NCBI GenBank assembly: GCA_029775965.1
Contig: JARVJU010000008.1
Location: 1-64,000 of the forward strand
From: Nitrososphaeria archaeon
GTDB taxonomy: Archaea > Thermoproteota > Nitrososphaeria > Conexivisphaerales > DTJL01
Reading direction: 5' to 3'
Length of the DNA: 64,000 nt
The position numbers and the translations under genes are program-made. The notes under the pieces were generated by a model. That model had not been told where the DNA came from. It did no database searches and saw only the letters and a list, made by a program, of their open reading frames with translations. Positions 30,213 through 39,911 of this stretch are shown here, piece after piece; positions within the stretch are counted from its first letter, which is position 1; the number at the start of each line of letters is the position of its first letter.

Positions 30213-30896
30213 CTATAGCATCAGTTTTGCTCCGAAAGTCATAAGAAGCAACTTGTTCACGATAATAGAAAAGTCTACAGTATGCTTTTCCACCTTTTCA
30301 AACGTTTCAGGATTCAGTCTGTAGGCATATGAGAACTCGATACCTACTCTGTCAGAAGCTGTTAACCTTCCGCAGTTATTGCAGAGAAAATTGTTTAATA
30401 CGTTTTGCCCTATGTAGCCACAGCTTCTGCACCTGAAATATCTTTCAATTCTTCTATAATCTGCGCCTAATGCTTTTAACGGTTTGCCACAGGAAGGGCA
30501 TTTAAGAGTCTTGTTGGAGAGAAACGATTCTTCCATACCTATGTATCCGCATTTAAGATGTTGAAGTGCCCTTCCAGATGACACAGTACTACTTTTGCAA
30601 GAAGGGCATGAGGCCTTTAGAGAAATATCCTTTGAACCGCATGATGGGCATACATAGAAGGATTCATGTGGCTCTTTGATAAGAATCTGCTCTGATGCGA
30701 GAAAATCCAAGGTTTCTATTGCCTTTTTAGCATCAACATCTACAATGGAAAGGAGTGCAGGATATACAATCTCTCTTGCCTTGTTGTCGTACTTGGGCTC
30801 AAACTGCACAATTGTTTTTTCTTTGAGACTCTTTAATATCTTCTGCACCGCAGGTGTTTCAAACTGGGAGCCCGTTGTTGTCATATTCCCTAACAC
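30213..30896 (-). CDS. TackOD1-like (thaumarchaeal output domain) multi-zinc-ribbon protein
   Basis: CPSCGSKDISLKASCPSCKS...LQHLKCGYIGMEESF...CPSCGKPLKALGADYRRIERYFRCRSCGYIGQ...FLCNNCGR. Confidence 0.7.
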   Translation of the reverse strand: MLGNMTTTGSQFETPAVQKILKSLKEKTIVQFEPKYDNKAREIVYPALLSIVDVDAKKAIETLDFLASEQILIKEPHESFYVCPSCGSKDISLKASCPSCKSSTVSSGRALQHLKCGYIGMEESFLSNKTLKCPSCGKPLKALGADYRRIERYFRCRSCGYIGQNVLNNFLCNNCGRLTASDRVGIEFSYAYRLNPETFEKVEKHTVDFSIIVNKLLLMTFGAKLML

Positions 30897-31106
30897 CTAC
30901 CTATGCAGCTGGCCATCCTAACATGCATCCAAAATCTGTGTCAGGAATCTGTTTAATAAGTCTATTTTTTTATCTTACTTTATGTTCTTCATAAATTCTT
31001 AAGATTATAATATAATTCGTAAATTTTCAATGCAGGAAGTTAACCGAGCGGCAATTGTGTTAATATGAGGGTGTGAACTTGATATAAAACAGGTGCATAA
31101 GTTAAG

Positions 31107-31289
31107 TTGCGCAGAATCACGATAGTAATGGACGATCAGCTATACATACAGCTGATCAACTTTGCCGCTGAGAAGAGCAAGCAGAAGATGCAACCACTCA
31201 GTATAAGTGATTCAATACGTGAGCTTGTCAGGTCTGTACTTGTCCCTAAGAGCGTGCAAGAGGATGACAGAGACAAACAGAGAAGCTGA
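31107..31289 (+). CDS. Small CopG/RHH-like putative DNA-binding protein
   Basis: 60 aa; RRITIVMDDQLYIQLINFAAEKS...SISDSIRELVRS pattern. Confidence 0.5.
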   Translation: MRRITIVMDDQLYIQLINFAAEKSKQKMQPLSISDSIRELVRSVLVPKSVQEDDRDKQRS

Positions 31290-31541
31290 AAAAGTTATAG
31301 CAAAGCCTATGTCCCAAACAAAAAAGAGGCTCGAAGAGATACTCCTTAGAGTAAGGGGGCTGAAGTAAAGGCATTTTCAGAGGATAACTTTGCAATAGTA
31401 TTCACAGGGTATGTTGGTCCTAGTATTCTTAGCAACCTTACTAGGCTTGGGTTCGAGATATCAAGCATCTATTCTGCATCAAAGTGTACTATTCTTCTTT
31501 CCAATAATGCTGGCAATCAGCTCCAAGAAAAAATGACATAA
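31264..31541 (+). pseudogene. Small gene interrupted by a frameshift at a G5 run (31355-31359)
   Basis: MTETNREAEKVIAKPMSQTKKRLEEILLRVRG / -1 frame / AEVKAFSEDNFAIVFTGYVGPSILSNLTRLGFEISSIYSASKCTILLSNNAG... Confidence 0.4.
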
Positions 31542-31973
31542 ACAGCTTGAAGATGCACCTGTCAGAATTGATAGACAAGATTGAACAAGACAGATTACTG
31601 TGGAAGAAAACGATAGAATCACAAGAGCATGTTTAGTGAAGAGATACAGTATCAGAGTTTATTGCATGCACTGGAGCAGAAGAATATGATTCCACGAGTA
31701 TAGGAAAGATATCCGGCATCGAAGATAACATCCATGAAGATATCGACCGCGACTTGACTACTTCATCTATAGTTGTGAATATGATACATGCTACTAAACT
31801 ACAAATCAGGATTGCTAGCTATAAACTTATCAAATGTATTCCTTCCTTGGCTTTTACTGCTTTATTTTCCCAAATTTCTGCAGACTTTAGAAGATTAGCA
31901 AAGTAAGATCCTCCTGAAATTCGCGAATCAGTACGTAGTAAGATTTTTATTCTAATGATTACTCTCGATATAT

Positions 31974-34394
31974 ATGGAAACAGAAGCTCAATCTCCTAAG
32001 TACATAGGACGTTATGTTCCTCAACAGGATTCTACCTTAAAGGTGACAGGAACAGCTACCTACACTTTTGATGTCGAGCTACCTGGAATGCTATACGCAA
32101 AGCTTGTAACAAGCGATAGACCTCATGCAAAGATAGTAAGTATTGACACAAAAGAATCAGAGCAGGTCCCTGGTGTTGTGGCTGTTGCTACAGGAAAGGA
32201 CTTTAATTTCAGAATTGGTATCTACGTAGGAGATAGAGATATACTAGCGTTTGATACGGTCAGATGGATAGGACACCCGATAGCTGCTGTGATAGCAGAG
32301 ACTCTCGAAGCAGCTGAAGAAGGAGCTTCAAAGGTGCATGTTGAATATGAAGACCTTCCAGCTGTGTTCGACCCAAGGGAAGCGCTTAAGCCAGAAGCCC
32401 CATTACTACATCCTAAGCTTGGAGAGTATAGAGTTTCTCCTGCATTCAAGCCTATTCCAGGCACAAACATAGCCAACAGATTTAAACTCCAGAGGGGAAA
32501 TGTCGACAGAGCCTTCGATGAGTGCAGTGTCATAATAGAAGATAACTTTTCAATGCCTTACGTAGCTCATGCCTTCATGGAGACCCAGAACTGCATTGGA
32601 CTGTACAGGAGGGATGGCGTTATTGAAGTCTGGTCCAGTCTTCAGTCACCATTTTCTGCAAGATACCTGATGGCGCAATCATTAGACATACCTGTGAACA
32701 ATGTGATCATACATAATACATTCTGTGGAGGAGGGTTTGGCGGCAAAGCTGGGCTTGGTTGGGAGCCTCTAGTAGCTATGCTGAGCAAGAAAGCTGGGCA
32801 TAAACCAGTTAAGCTCATACTATCAAGGAAAGAGCAGTTCACCTCTGCTGCTGTTAGAGAAGCATTTTATGCTCATGTAAAGGCTGGCTTTTCTAAAGAT
32901 GGGAAATTCCTAGCTTACAAGGCTACCTTCATCATGGACTGCGGAGGATATGGTGATTATACAGTAAATGTCAGCAGGACTGCAGGTTATGCTGCTGATG
33001 GATCTTATGATATAGAAAATCTCGACGTTGAGTCTCTAGCTGTATACACAAATAAGGTTCCTACAACTGCCATGAGAGGTTTCGGATATCCAGAGGGCCA
33101 CTGGGTTCTGGAGCAGATAATGGACAGGGCTGCATCAAAACTTGGATTGGACCCCGTGAAGATAAGATTGATAAATCTTGTCAGACCTGGAGAATCAAGC
33201 ACAGGTACTGGTGAAAGAGTGAGGGAGGATGCAGGTAATCCTAGGAAAGTTCTTGAGACTATAGTCAAAGAGCTTGGCATAGGGAAGGAAATTGACAAGC
33301 CTAATGAACCATGGATGGTAAGGGCTAGAGGTTTCGCGCTTAATGTCAAGGGACCATCGCAACCACCTAATGCATCAGGTTCAGCTATTATGAAGTTCAA
33401 CGAGGATGGTAGCATAGACCTGCTCGTTGGAACAGGCTCGTTTGGACAGGGGACAACGACTGCGTTATGCATGATAGTTGCGGAGGAGTTTGGTATCCCT
33501 CTCGAGAAGGTGAGAGTTCCATTTGATAGGGCAACAGATAGTGAAGCCTATACTTGGCAGACGGTTGGAAGTAGGGGTCTCTTTGTAGACGGAAACGCAA
33601 CTCTAAGTGCAATAAAGGATGCGAAGAGAAGAATAGTAGATGTTGCAAAGCAGGTTTTTAGAGTACCAGAAGAAGATGTAATTATCTCAGAGGGAAAAGT
33701 TTCAGTCAAAGGGAGACCTTGGTTAAGTATAAAGCTCAGTGATATAGCTGCAGCCTATACATATCCAGAGGGCAATGCTATAGGAGGACCTATTATAGGC
33801 GCAGGCTATTGGACCTCTGTATTAAACACTTATCTGAACCCTGAAACTGGCCAAGGAATTCCATCTATCTTTCACACCTTTGGTGGGACAGGTGTCGAGA
33901 TATTACTCAACCTTCTGACGGGAGAAATAATAGTTGAAAGAGCAATTCAGGTTGAAGACGTAGGAAGAGTGATAAACAGACTTGGTGTTGAACAGCAGAT
34001 GGATGGAGGTTTAGTGATGGGGATGAGTGTATCTTTATGGGAAAAAATGCAGTTTGATCAGCAGGGCTGGTTGTTGAATCCGAACTTCACGGGTTATTAC
34101 TTGGCTAGGTTCAAAGACCTGCCTAAAGAGATAAAGAAAGTGGCTCTTGAAACTCCCCAAGCAGACGGACCTCTGGGAGCTAGAGGCGTAGGAGAGATGG
34201 TTATGATATCTGTCGGTCCAGCTATAGCGAATGCAATATTTAATGCTACAGGTGTGATGCTAAATCACGAACCCATGACACCCGAGGCAGTATGGAACGC
34301 TTTGAGGGAACAGAAATCAGAGCTTCTTAATGAGGCGATAAGAGGAATGAAGGAGCACTTTAGACAGACAGAGGAAGTGATGACAAAGCAATGA
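31974..34394 (+). CDS. Xanthine dehydrogenase family molybdopterin-binding large subunit
   Basis: YIGRYVPQQDSTLKVTGTATYTFDVELPGMLYAKL; FCGGGFGGKAG; TTAMRGFGYPEG; GARGVGEM. Confidence 0.93.
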   Translation: METEAQSPKYIGRYVPQQDSTLKVTGTATYTFDVELPGMLYAKLVTSDRPHAKIVSIDTKESEQVPGVVAVATGKDFNFRIGIYVGDRDILAFDTVRWIGHPIAAVIAETLEAAEEGASKVHVEYEDLPAVFDPREALKPEAPLLHPKLGEYRVSPAFKPIPGTNIANRFKLQRGNVDRAFDECSVIIEDNFSMPYVAHAFMETQNCIGLYRRDGVIEVWSSLQSPFSARYLMAQSLDIPVNNVIIHNTFCGGGFGGKAGLGWEPLVAMLSKKAGHKPVKLILSRKEQFTSAAVREAFYAHVKAGFSKDGKFLAYKATFIMDCGGYGDYTVNVSRTAGYAADGSYDIENLDVESLAVYTNKVPTTAMRGFGYPEGHWVLEQIMDRAASKLGLDPVKIRLINLVRPGESSTGTGERVREDAGNPRKVLETIVKELGIGKEIDKPNEPWMVRARGFALNVKGPSQPPNASGSAIMKFNEDGSIDLLVGTGSFGQGTTTALCMIVAEEFGIPLEKVRVPFDRATDSEAYTWQTVGSRGLFVDGNATLSAIKDAKRRIVDVAKQVFRVPEEDVIISEGKVSVKGRPWLSIKLSDIAAAYTYPEGNAIGGPIIGAGYWTSVLNTYLNPETGQGIPSIFHTFGGTGVEILLNLLTGEIIVERAIQVEDVGRVINRLGVEQQMDGGLVMGMSVSLWEKMQFDQQGWLLNPNFTGYYLARFKDLPKEIKKVALETPQADGPLGARGVGEMVMISVGPAIANAIFNATGVMLNHEPMTPEAVWNALREQKSELLNEAIRGMKEHFRQTEEVMTKQ

Positions 34395-35275
34395 GTTTTG
34401 GATCACCTTATTTTACTCTGCCCAGATTCAGGTATGAGAAACCTGATACCCTAGAAAAAGCACTGTCAATTTTGCAGGAAAACAAGGATGATGCCAGAAT
34501 ACTCGCTGGCGGAGTAGGCCTCCTAAATTTAATGAAGGAGAGGCTTGTTGAAGCGAAGGTGTTAGTAGATATAAAGGGTATAAAAGAACTGCACAAACTA
34601 GAATACAAAAAAGGTCAAGGCTTAACGATAGGTTCCACTGTTACTCTGAATGAAATACTTGAGCATCCTATCTTGAAGCAGAGGTATACGGCGTTATACC
34701 AAGCTATTTCTACTCTAAGCGATAACAACCTAAGGAACAGGTCAACTCTTGTGGGAGATCTGTGTGAAGCTCTTCCCTGGATAGATTCACCGGCACCTCT
34801 CATTGCTTTTGATGCAAGCGTAAACATAACTGGGCCAGAGGGGTATAGAAGCGTAAAGGTAGAGTCTTTCATAAAGGGGATGGCAGAAGTAGACTTGGCG
34901 CCAGTAGAGATAGTTACCTCTATAACCTTGCCTGAACAGACAGATACGTCAAGAAGCATATATCTCAAGTTTGCACGCGGTACAGAATTTGGACTTGTGA
35001 ATTTGGCTGTGGTTGCCTCTAACCTCAAGAAGTATGTTGATAGGTCCGTCAGAATAGTATACAGTGCAATTGATACAAAGCCTGTAAGAGCATTAGAAGC
35101 AGAATCTGTATTCAAAGAAGACCTTCCCCCAAGAGACATGATATCAAGAGCTGTAGAAAAAATAAGAGATACAATAGAGCCTATGAGTGACAATTTGGCA
35201 TCTGGCCAATACAGAAAGCATCTGATGCAGGTCATGACTTATGAGGCTCTTACAAGGATCTTTGAGGGTGCATAA
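34391..35275 (+). CDS. Xanthine dehydrogenase family FAD-binding (medium) subunit
   Basis: FRYEKPDTLEKALSILQENKDDARILAGGVGLLNLMKERL; STLSDNNLRNRSTLVGDLCEA. Confidence 0.92.
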   Translation: MSFGSPYFTLPRFRYEKPDTLEKALSILQENKDDARILAGGVGLLNLMKERLVEAKVLVDIKGIKELHKLEYKKGQGLTIGSTVTLNEILEHPILKQRYTALYQAISTLSDNNLRNRSTLVGDLCEALPWIDSPAPLIAFDASVNITGPEGYRSVKVESFIKGMAEVDLAPVEIVTSITLPEQTDTSRSIYLKFARGTEFGLVNLAVVASNLKKYVDRSVRIVYSAIDTKPVRALEAESVFKEDLPPRDMISRAVEKIRDTIEPMSDNLASGQYRKHLMQVMTYEALTRIFEGA

Positions 35276-35759
35276 GATGGCAAGAGTCATAACTCTGACT
35301 GTAAACGGGCGTAAAAGAGTAGCAAACGTAGAAGATAACGAATTGCTTCTTGACGTGCTTAGAGATAAGCTAGGCGTCAAAAGTGTAAAGGCTGCATGCT
35401 GGAGAGGAGAGTGTGGATTATGTTCAGCCATACTAGATGGAAAGGCTGTGAAGACCTGTCTAATTCTTGCTGTAGAGGCTGAAGGAAGCGAAATAACTAC
35501 AGCTGAAGGTATCTCCGAAGATGACAAGCTTTCTCCAATTCAGAATGCTTTTGTTGAATACGGAGCAACACAATGTGGCTTTTGTACACCTGCCTTCATA
35601 GTCTCAGCTCATAGTATTCTTCAGAAGAATCCAGAGATAACTGAAGATGAGATAAAGGAGAAGTTGAGCGGGGTAATATGCAGGTGCGGAACCTATAATC
35701 AGATGCTACCAGCTATAAAGAAAGCATCTAAAGAATACAGAAGGTCTAAATCAGCTTAG
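35241..35759 (+). CDS. Xanthine dehydrogenase family 2Fe-2S (small) subunit
   Basis: CWRGECGLCSAILDGKAVKTCL; TQCGFCTPAFIVSA; VICRCGTYNQM. Probable start ATG 35277. Confidence 0.93.
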   Translation: MRLLQGSLRVHKMARVITLTVNGRKRVANVEDNELLLDVLRDKLGVKSVKAACWRGECGLCSAILDGKAVKTCLILAVEAEGSEITTAEGISEDDKLSPIQNAFVEYGATQCGFCTPAFIVSAHSILQKNPEITEDEIKEKLSGVICRCGTYNQMLPAIKKASKEYRRSKSA

Positions 35760-35913
35760 AAAGGATATCTTCTAATTCCTTCTCTAGCTTGACAGGAGGA
35801 TTCCACTCTACGTGAACTGTTTGAACTCCTTGCTTCTGCAGACTATCGTAAAATATCTCCAAGCCTATGTTTATGACCTTATATTTTCCTTGAAATATGT
35901 CTTTCCACTCCAT
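35746..35913 (-). CDS. Unlisted 55-aa ORF, FdrA-associated small protein
   Basis: MEWKDIFQGKYKVINIGLEIFYDSLQKQGVQTVHVEWNPPVKLEKELEDILSKLI; ATG abuts the fdrA-like TGA; below the track's 60-aa cutoff. Confidence 0.7.
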   Translation of the reverse strand: MEWKDIFQGKYKVINIGLEIFYDSLQKQGVQTVHVEWNPPVKLEKELEDILSKLI

Positions 35914-37524
35914 TCAGGACGCCTCCATGTATGATTCGAACACGTACTTTAATTTATTATCGCTCAGTTCGCCCTTGCTACTAATTATAGCTCCAGCCAA
36001 AGCCATCTGTGCATTCGTATTAAAGACAAGTACACCATTATCTTTGAGCATGCGCTCCTGTGATGTTTTTACCTGAGGATCATTATCAGTACCACAGACA
36101 TGCGCCAGTATAGGCAGATACCTCCCGTCCGTAGAAGCTATTTCTTTAGCATTCTTAATTGATTCTATGATAGAGCCAACAGGATCGCTGTTCGCACCAT
36201 ACCCAAGCACAAAATCTAGTGCTATACATGCAACAGATTCGTCTTTCGCCTCTTGCAATAGCCTGAGTCTTCTAACGGTTGGGTCAATCATCGGATGTGC
36301 CCTCCCTTTGGTAAACTCCTCCTCTCCTAAGTCCACTATCGTGTTTTGAAAACTTTTAAAAGAGTCTTTTAGTTTAAAGCTTTTATCTAGGGGTGCGTTC
36401 GAAAAGACATTATCAAGCAAACTAGAGATGATTATCTGGCTTTCATAGGATAAAGTTCCTCCTGTATAAAGACCTCTTACGAAGCTCTGGCCTTTATTTA
36501 TCTTCGAATATTCAGGCTCTGTAAGAGAAAGAATTTTCTTAAGACTCAGATGAATATTCTTCATAAAATGATTGTACACATCCGCTCCCTGCAATTTGGC
36601 GCATGTAGCAGCGGCAGAATGCAAAGACCTGACATGCTTTATCCTTTCTGATGACTCTATTTTATCACTTCCAAGGAAGCAGAGCACATACTTCTTTTTT
36701 GTTGAACTTTCAATAAAATTCTCTATCTTTGCTAGTGTTTGTGCATCTGGAGGCTTGCTGATGAAGCACACATACCTAGTGGCAGGGTCTTCTTCAAGAG
36801 TATGTATCGCAGCAAGAGACATTATTCCTCCAACGCCATCTTTTACGTCCCCTCCTCCCACCCCCATTCCTTGTGATATCCCAGACCCTATGTTGCTCAG
36901 AATACTAGAAACCTCCTGCAGACCAGTACCTGCTGCTGCAACTATCCCTATATCCCCTCTTTTTACTGCATTTGCGAAGCCCAATCCTATTCCACCTATT
37001 ATGGAAGTTCCTGCCCCGGGTCCTAAAAGGAAAAGTCCTCTCTGGACTGCATACTTCTTTAGTTCTACTTCATCCTTCAATGGCACATGATCGCTGAAAA
37101 GCTGCACGTGCAGGCCTTTATCGAGTAGCTCTTTCACCACAGGAAATGCATATTCACCTGCTATTGATACAATTGCAAACTTTGCATCGGGGAGAGCTTG
37201 AAAAGCTTCTTCTATAGAAGAGAATTTTTCTTTGCTTGCAGGTTTTACCTCACCCTCTATAAGTGTACTAATGGTATTAATTATATCCTGAAAGTTTACA
37301 TCATCTTGCATCAGAACTGATATTATCATATCTGATTCACCAGCATCTTTTGCTTCTTTAGTCAGTAATCCTGCTATGTCTAGCAGCTCTTTATTCGTTG
37401 GTGTTCCCATCACTATTGAAGCATCTACTATGCCTCGCATTTTTTTGACCTCTTCTGTTATCTTAAGAAGACGCATAGAATCACGATACATCCCTTTCTT
37501 TACAACACAGGCTATCTTTGTCAT
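35914..37524 (-). CDS. fdrA: FdrA family protein (AllF-like; succinyl-CoA-synthetase-alpha-like fold)
   Basis: FLLGPGAGTSIIGGIGLGFANAVKRGDIGIVAAAGTGLQEVSSILSNIGSGISQGMGVGGGDVKDGVGG; VACIALDFVLGYGANSDPVG. Confidence 0.88.
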   Translation of the reverse strand: MTKIACVVKKGMYRDSMRLLKITEEVKKMRGIVDASIVMGTPTNKELLDIAGLLTKEAKDAGESDMIISVLMQDDVNFQDIINTISTLIEGEVKPASKEKFSSIEEAFQALPDAKFAIVSIAGEYAFPVVKELLDKGLHVQLFSDHVPLKDEVELKKYAVQRGLFLLGPGAGTSIIGGIGLGFANAVKRGDIGIVAAAGTGLQEVSSILSNIGSGISQGMGVGGGDVKDGVGGIMSLAAIHTLEEDPATRYVCFISKPPDAQTLAKIENFIESSTKKKYVLCFLGSDKIESSERIKHVRSLHSAAATCAKLQGADVYNHFMKNIHLSLKKILSLTEPEYSKINKGQSFVRGLYTGGTLSYESQIIISSLLDNVFSNAPLDKSFKLKDSFKSFQNTIVDLGEEEFTKGRAHPMIDPTVRRLRLLQEAKDESVACIALDFVLGYGANSDPVGSIIESIKNAKEIASTDGRYLPILAHVCGTDNDPQVKTSQERMLKDNGVLVFNTNAQMALAGAIISSKGELSDNKLKYVFESYMEAS

Positions 37525-37535
37525 AACCTAGCTAG

Positions 37536-38864
37536 TTGCTCACCACTATATTTGTATTGAGAACAAAATTAATAATCAAACGTTCTCTGACCGCTGGTAT
37601 GAGTATAAAGGAAGAAGTCGAAACAGCGAATAAATTAGCTGTAGAAAAGATGATGGAGAGCAATCCTCTTTTGGTTGACGTCGGTCTTGCTAAGGATAAG
37701 ATACCTGGCATGCAAGGAAAGATACTTTTGCACGCCGGACCTCCTATAGCATGGGAAAAGATGTCCGGACCTTTGCGCGGAGCTGTTATTGGAGCAAGTA
37801 TCTATGAAGGGTGGGCAGAAGATGCAAGGAGAGCAGAAAAGCTTGCTGCATCTGGTGAAATCAGATTCGAGCCATGTCATAATCATAACGCAGTTGGTCC
37901 TATGGCTGGTGTGATATCTCCTAATATGCCTGTCTATGAAGTTGAAGACCAGAAGACAGGGATAAAGGCCTTCTCTAATTTCAACGAAGGGCTGGGCAAA
38001 GTTCTTAGATACGGTGCTTACGATAAAGAAGTTATAGATAGGCTAAACTGGCTAGGGACAACCTTTTCAGAAGTAATGAAAGATGTTGTAGACCAGATAA
38101 GGAAGGATAAAGGAGGTCTTTCCTTCAAAAATATAATAGCTCAAGCTTTGACTATGGGTGATGACTGTCATAATCGTTACGTAGCTGCAACTTCTCTATT
38201 CATCAGAGAAATCGTACCATACTTGTTTAAGTCAGGATATGACCAAAAAAGGATACAAGAGTTTTATTCGTTTATCAACGCTAATAACTTTACAACTTTG
38301 AATATAGGTATGGCAACAGCAAAAGCAATGACATTATCAGCTCATAATATAAAATACAGTACAATAGTCACAACAATGTCAAGGAATGGTACCGAGACAG
38401 GAATCAGAGTGAGCGGATTAGGTGATAGATGGTTCACTTCCCCTGCACCAAGAATCAAAGGTTTATGGTTCCCGGGCTATAGTGAAAATGATGCTAATCC
38501 GGATATAGGTGATAGCGCGATAACAGAAACAGCTGGATTCGGTGGATTTGCGATGGCTGCGGCTCCTGCTATAATATCATGGGTGGGAGGCTCAGCTTCT
38601 ATAGCTTTAGAGATAACAAACAAGATGTACGAGATAACATATACAAAGCATAAGTACTTTACTATTCCTTCGCTTGATTTTCAAGGAACACCAACGGGTG
38701 TAGATATCAGAAAGGTTGTAAAAACAGGCATTACTCCGCACATTAACACAGGTGTTGCTCATAAAGATCCTGGGATAGGACAGATAGGCGCAGGTCTTGT
38801 CGTGTTTCCTATGCAGATGTTTAAGGATGCACTAGTAGCCTTCGCAGAGGAATATTCTCTATAA
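37536..38864 (+). CDS. DUF1116 family protein (YlbE/AllG-like)
   Basis: LLHAGPPIAWEKMSGPLRGAVIGA; PCHNHNAVGPMAGVISPNMPV; GDDCHNRYVAATSLFIREI. Probable start ATG 37598. Confidence 0.88.
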   Translation: MLTTIFVLRTKLIIKRSLTAGMSIKEEVETANKLAVEKMMESNPLLVDVGLAKDKIPGMQGKILLHAGPPIAWEKMSGPLRGAVIGASIYEGWAEDARRAEKLAASGEIRFEPCHNHNAVGPMAGVISPNMPVYEVEDQKTGIKAFSNFNEGLGKVLRYGAYDKEVIDRLNWLGTTFSEVMKDVVDQIRKDKGGLSFKNIIAQALTMGDDCHNRYVAATSLFIREIVPYLFKSGYDQKRIQEFYSFINANNFTTLNIGMATAKAMTLSAHNIKYSTIVTTMSRNGTETGIRVSGLGDRWFTSPAPRIKGLWFPGYSENDANPDIGDSAITETAGFGGFAMAAAPAIISWVGGSASIALEITNKMYEITYTKHKYFTIPSLDFQGTPTGVDIRKVVKTGITPHINTGVAHKDPGIGQIGAGLVVFPMQMFKDALVAFAEEYSL

Positions 38865-39029
38865 GTTTGTTATTTTTTGAACGTTTAAAGCTAAATTTTA
38901 TTATCTTTTTTCTTTTCACACAATCTTATAGAATTGATAGAGAAGGTTACAAAGATGGATTGAATTCACAGCAGTTTTTGAAAATATAGGTCTTCTAATT
39001 TTATATAGAGTCTGTATAAATGACAGTAG

Positions 39030-39890
39030 ATGGAAAGGCTGACAGCTGTTTGTGTTGGGTCTAAAGTATTAGAATATTCTGGCTCAATGCCTATATCGAT
39101 CATAAAGGCATTTGATAATGTAGTTTATGCAAAAACCTCAAAGTCTCACTTGCTTGTCATCACATCGGGTAGCAAGAGGTCAGACATAACTGTAAACGTT
39201 GATGCTCCTAAAGGACTTCAGAATTATTTGATAGAAGGAGAGCAGCTTAGTTTGATTGATAATAGCATGGTTGGAAGGTATGCAGACATAATTCTGTCTG
39301 AAAACACTTACAGAGGAGGTCTAGCAAAGGGAGATAAAAATGCATTATTATCCTGCAGAGAAGAACTGGTAAAAGCAGCCACTCTACTTAGTATATTGGC
39401 TCCGCAGGATGCGATATGTGATAGTAAAGGCAGATTTTTTGAATCGTACAAGCGGGCTATTAATTTACTTAGCCTTGATAACATTCATCAGCCACTGCTT
39501 GAGAACATAGGCCTAGGATCCGGTCTAACTCCTTCTTTCGATGACTTTGCCTCTGGCTTTCTTGCTATCTATAACAATTATGCCAGACTTTTCGGAAGGG
39601 AAAGAATAATACTAAGCAGAAACCTTATACTTAAAAGAACAAGCTGGTTAAGCGGTTCAATACTGGATTATGCCCAGCATGGCATTGTTGATGAGGACGT
39701 TGCGCATGTAATAAACTCAATAAGCAGAGGTGATAAGAACTTTCTATTAAACATTCAAGAGCTGACAATCAAAGGGCATACATCTGGAGTAGATACTGCT
39801 ACAGGCATAGTTGTTGCAGCTGCCTTACTTATGGGCAGCGAAGCAAGAGGCTTTATGTATGATATTATGCGAATATTAGGCTTAACATAA
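39030..39890 (+). CDS. DUF2877 family protein (YlbF/AllH-like)
   Basis: NIGLGSGLTPSFDDFASGFLAIY; C-terminal GHTSGVDTATGIVVAA. Confidence 0.8.
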   Translation: MERLTAVCVGSKVLEYSGSMPISIIKAFDNVVYAKTSKSHLLVITSGSKRSDITVNVDAPKGLQNYLIEGEQLSLIDNSMVGRYADIILSENTYRGGLAKGDKNALLSCREELVKAATLLSILAPQDAICDSKGRFFESYKRAINLLSLDNIHQPLLENIGLGSGLTPSFDDFASGFLAIYNNYARLFGRERIILSRNLILKRTSWLSGSILDYAQHGIVDEDVAHVINSISRGDKNFLLNIQELTIKGHTSGVDTATGIVVAAALLMGSEARGFMYDIMRILGLT

Positions 39891-39911
39891 ATACAATATT
39901 ATTAAATCATA

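Noticed and set aside
35925-35950. GATTCGAAC, resembling a tRNA T-loop
   Set aside because: It lies inside the fdrA-like coding region and no acceptor, D-arm or anticodon arm could be assembled around it.
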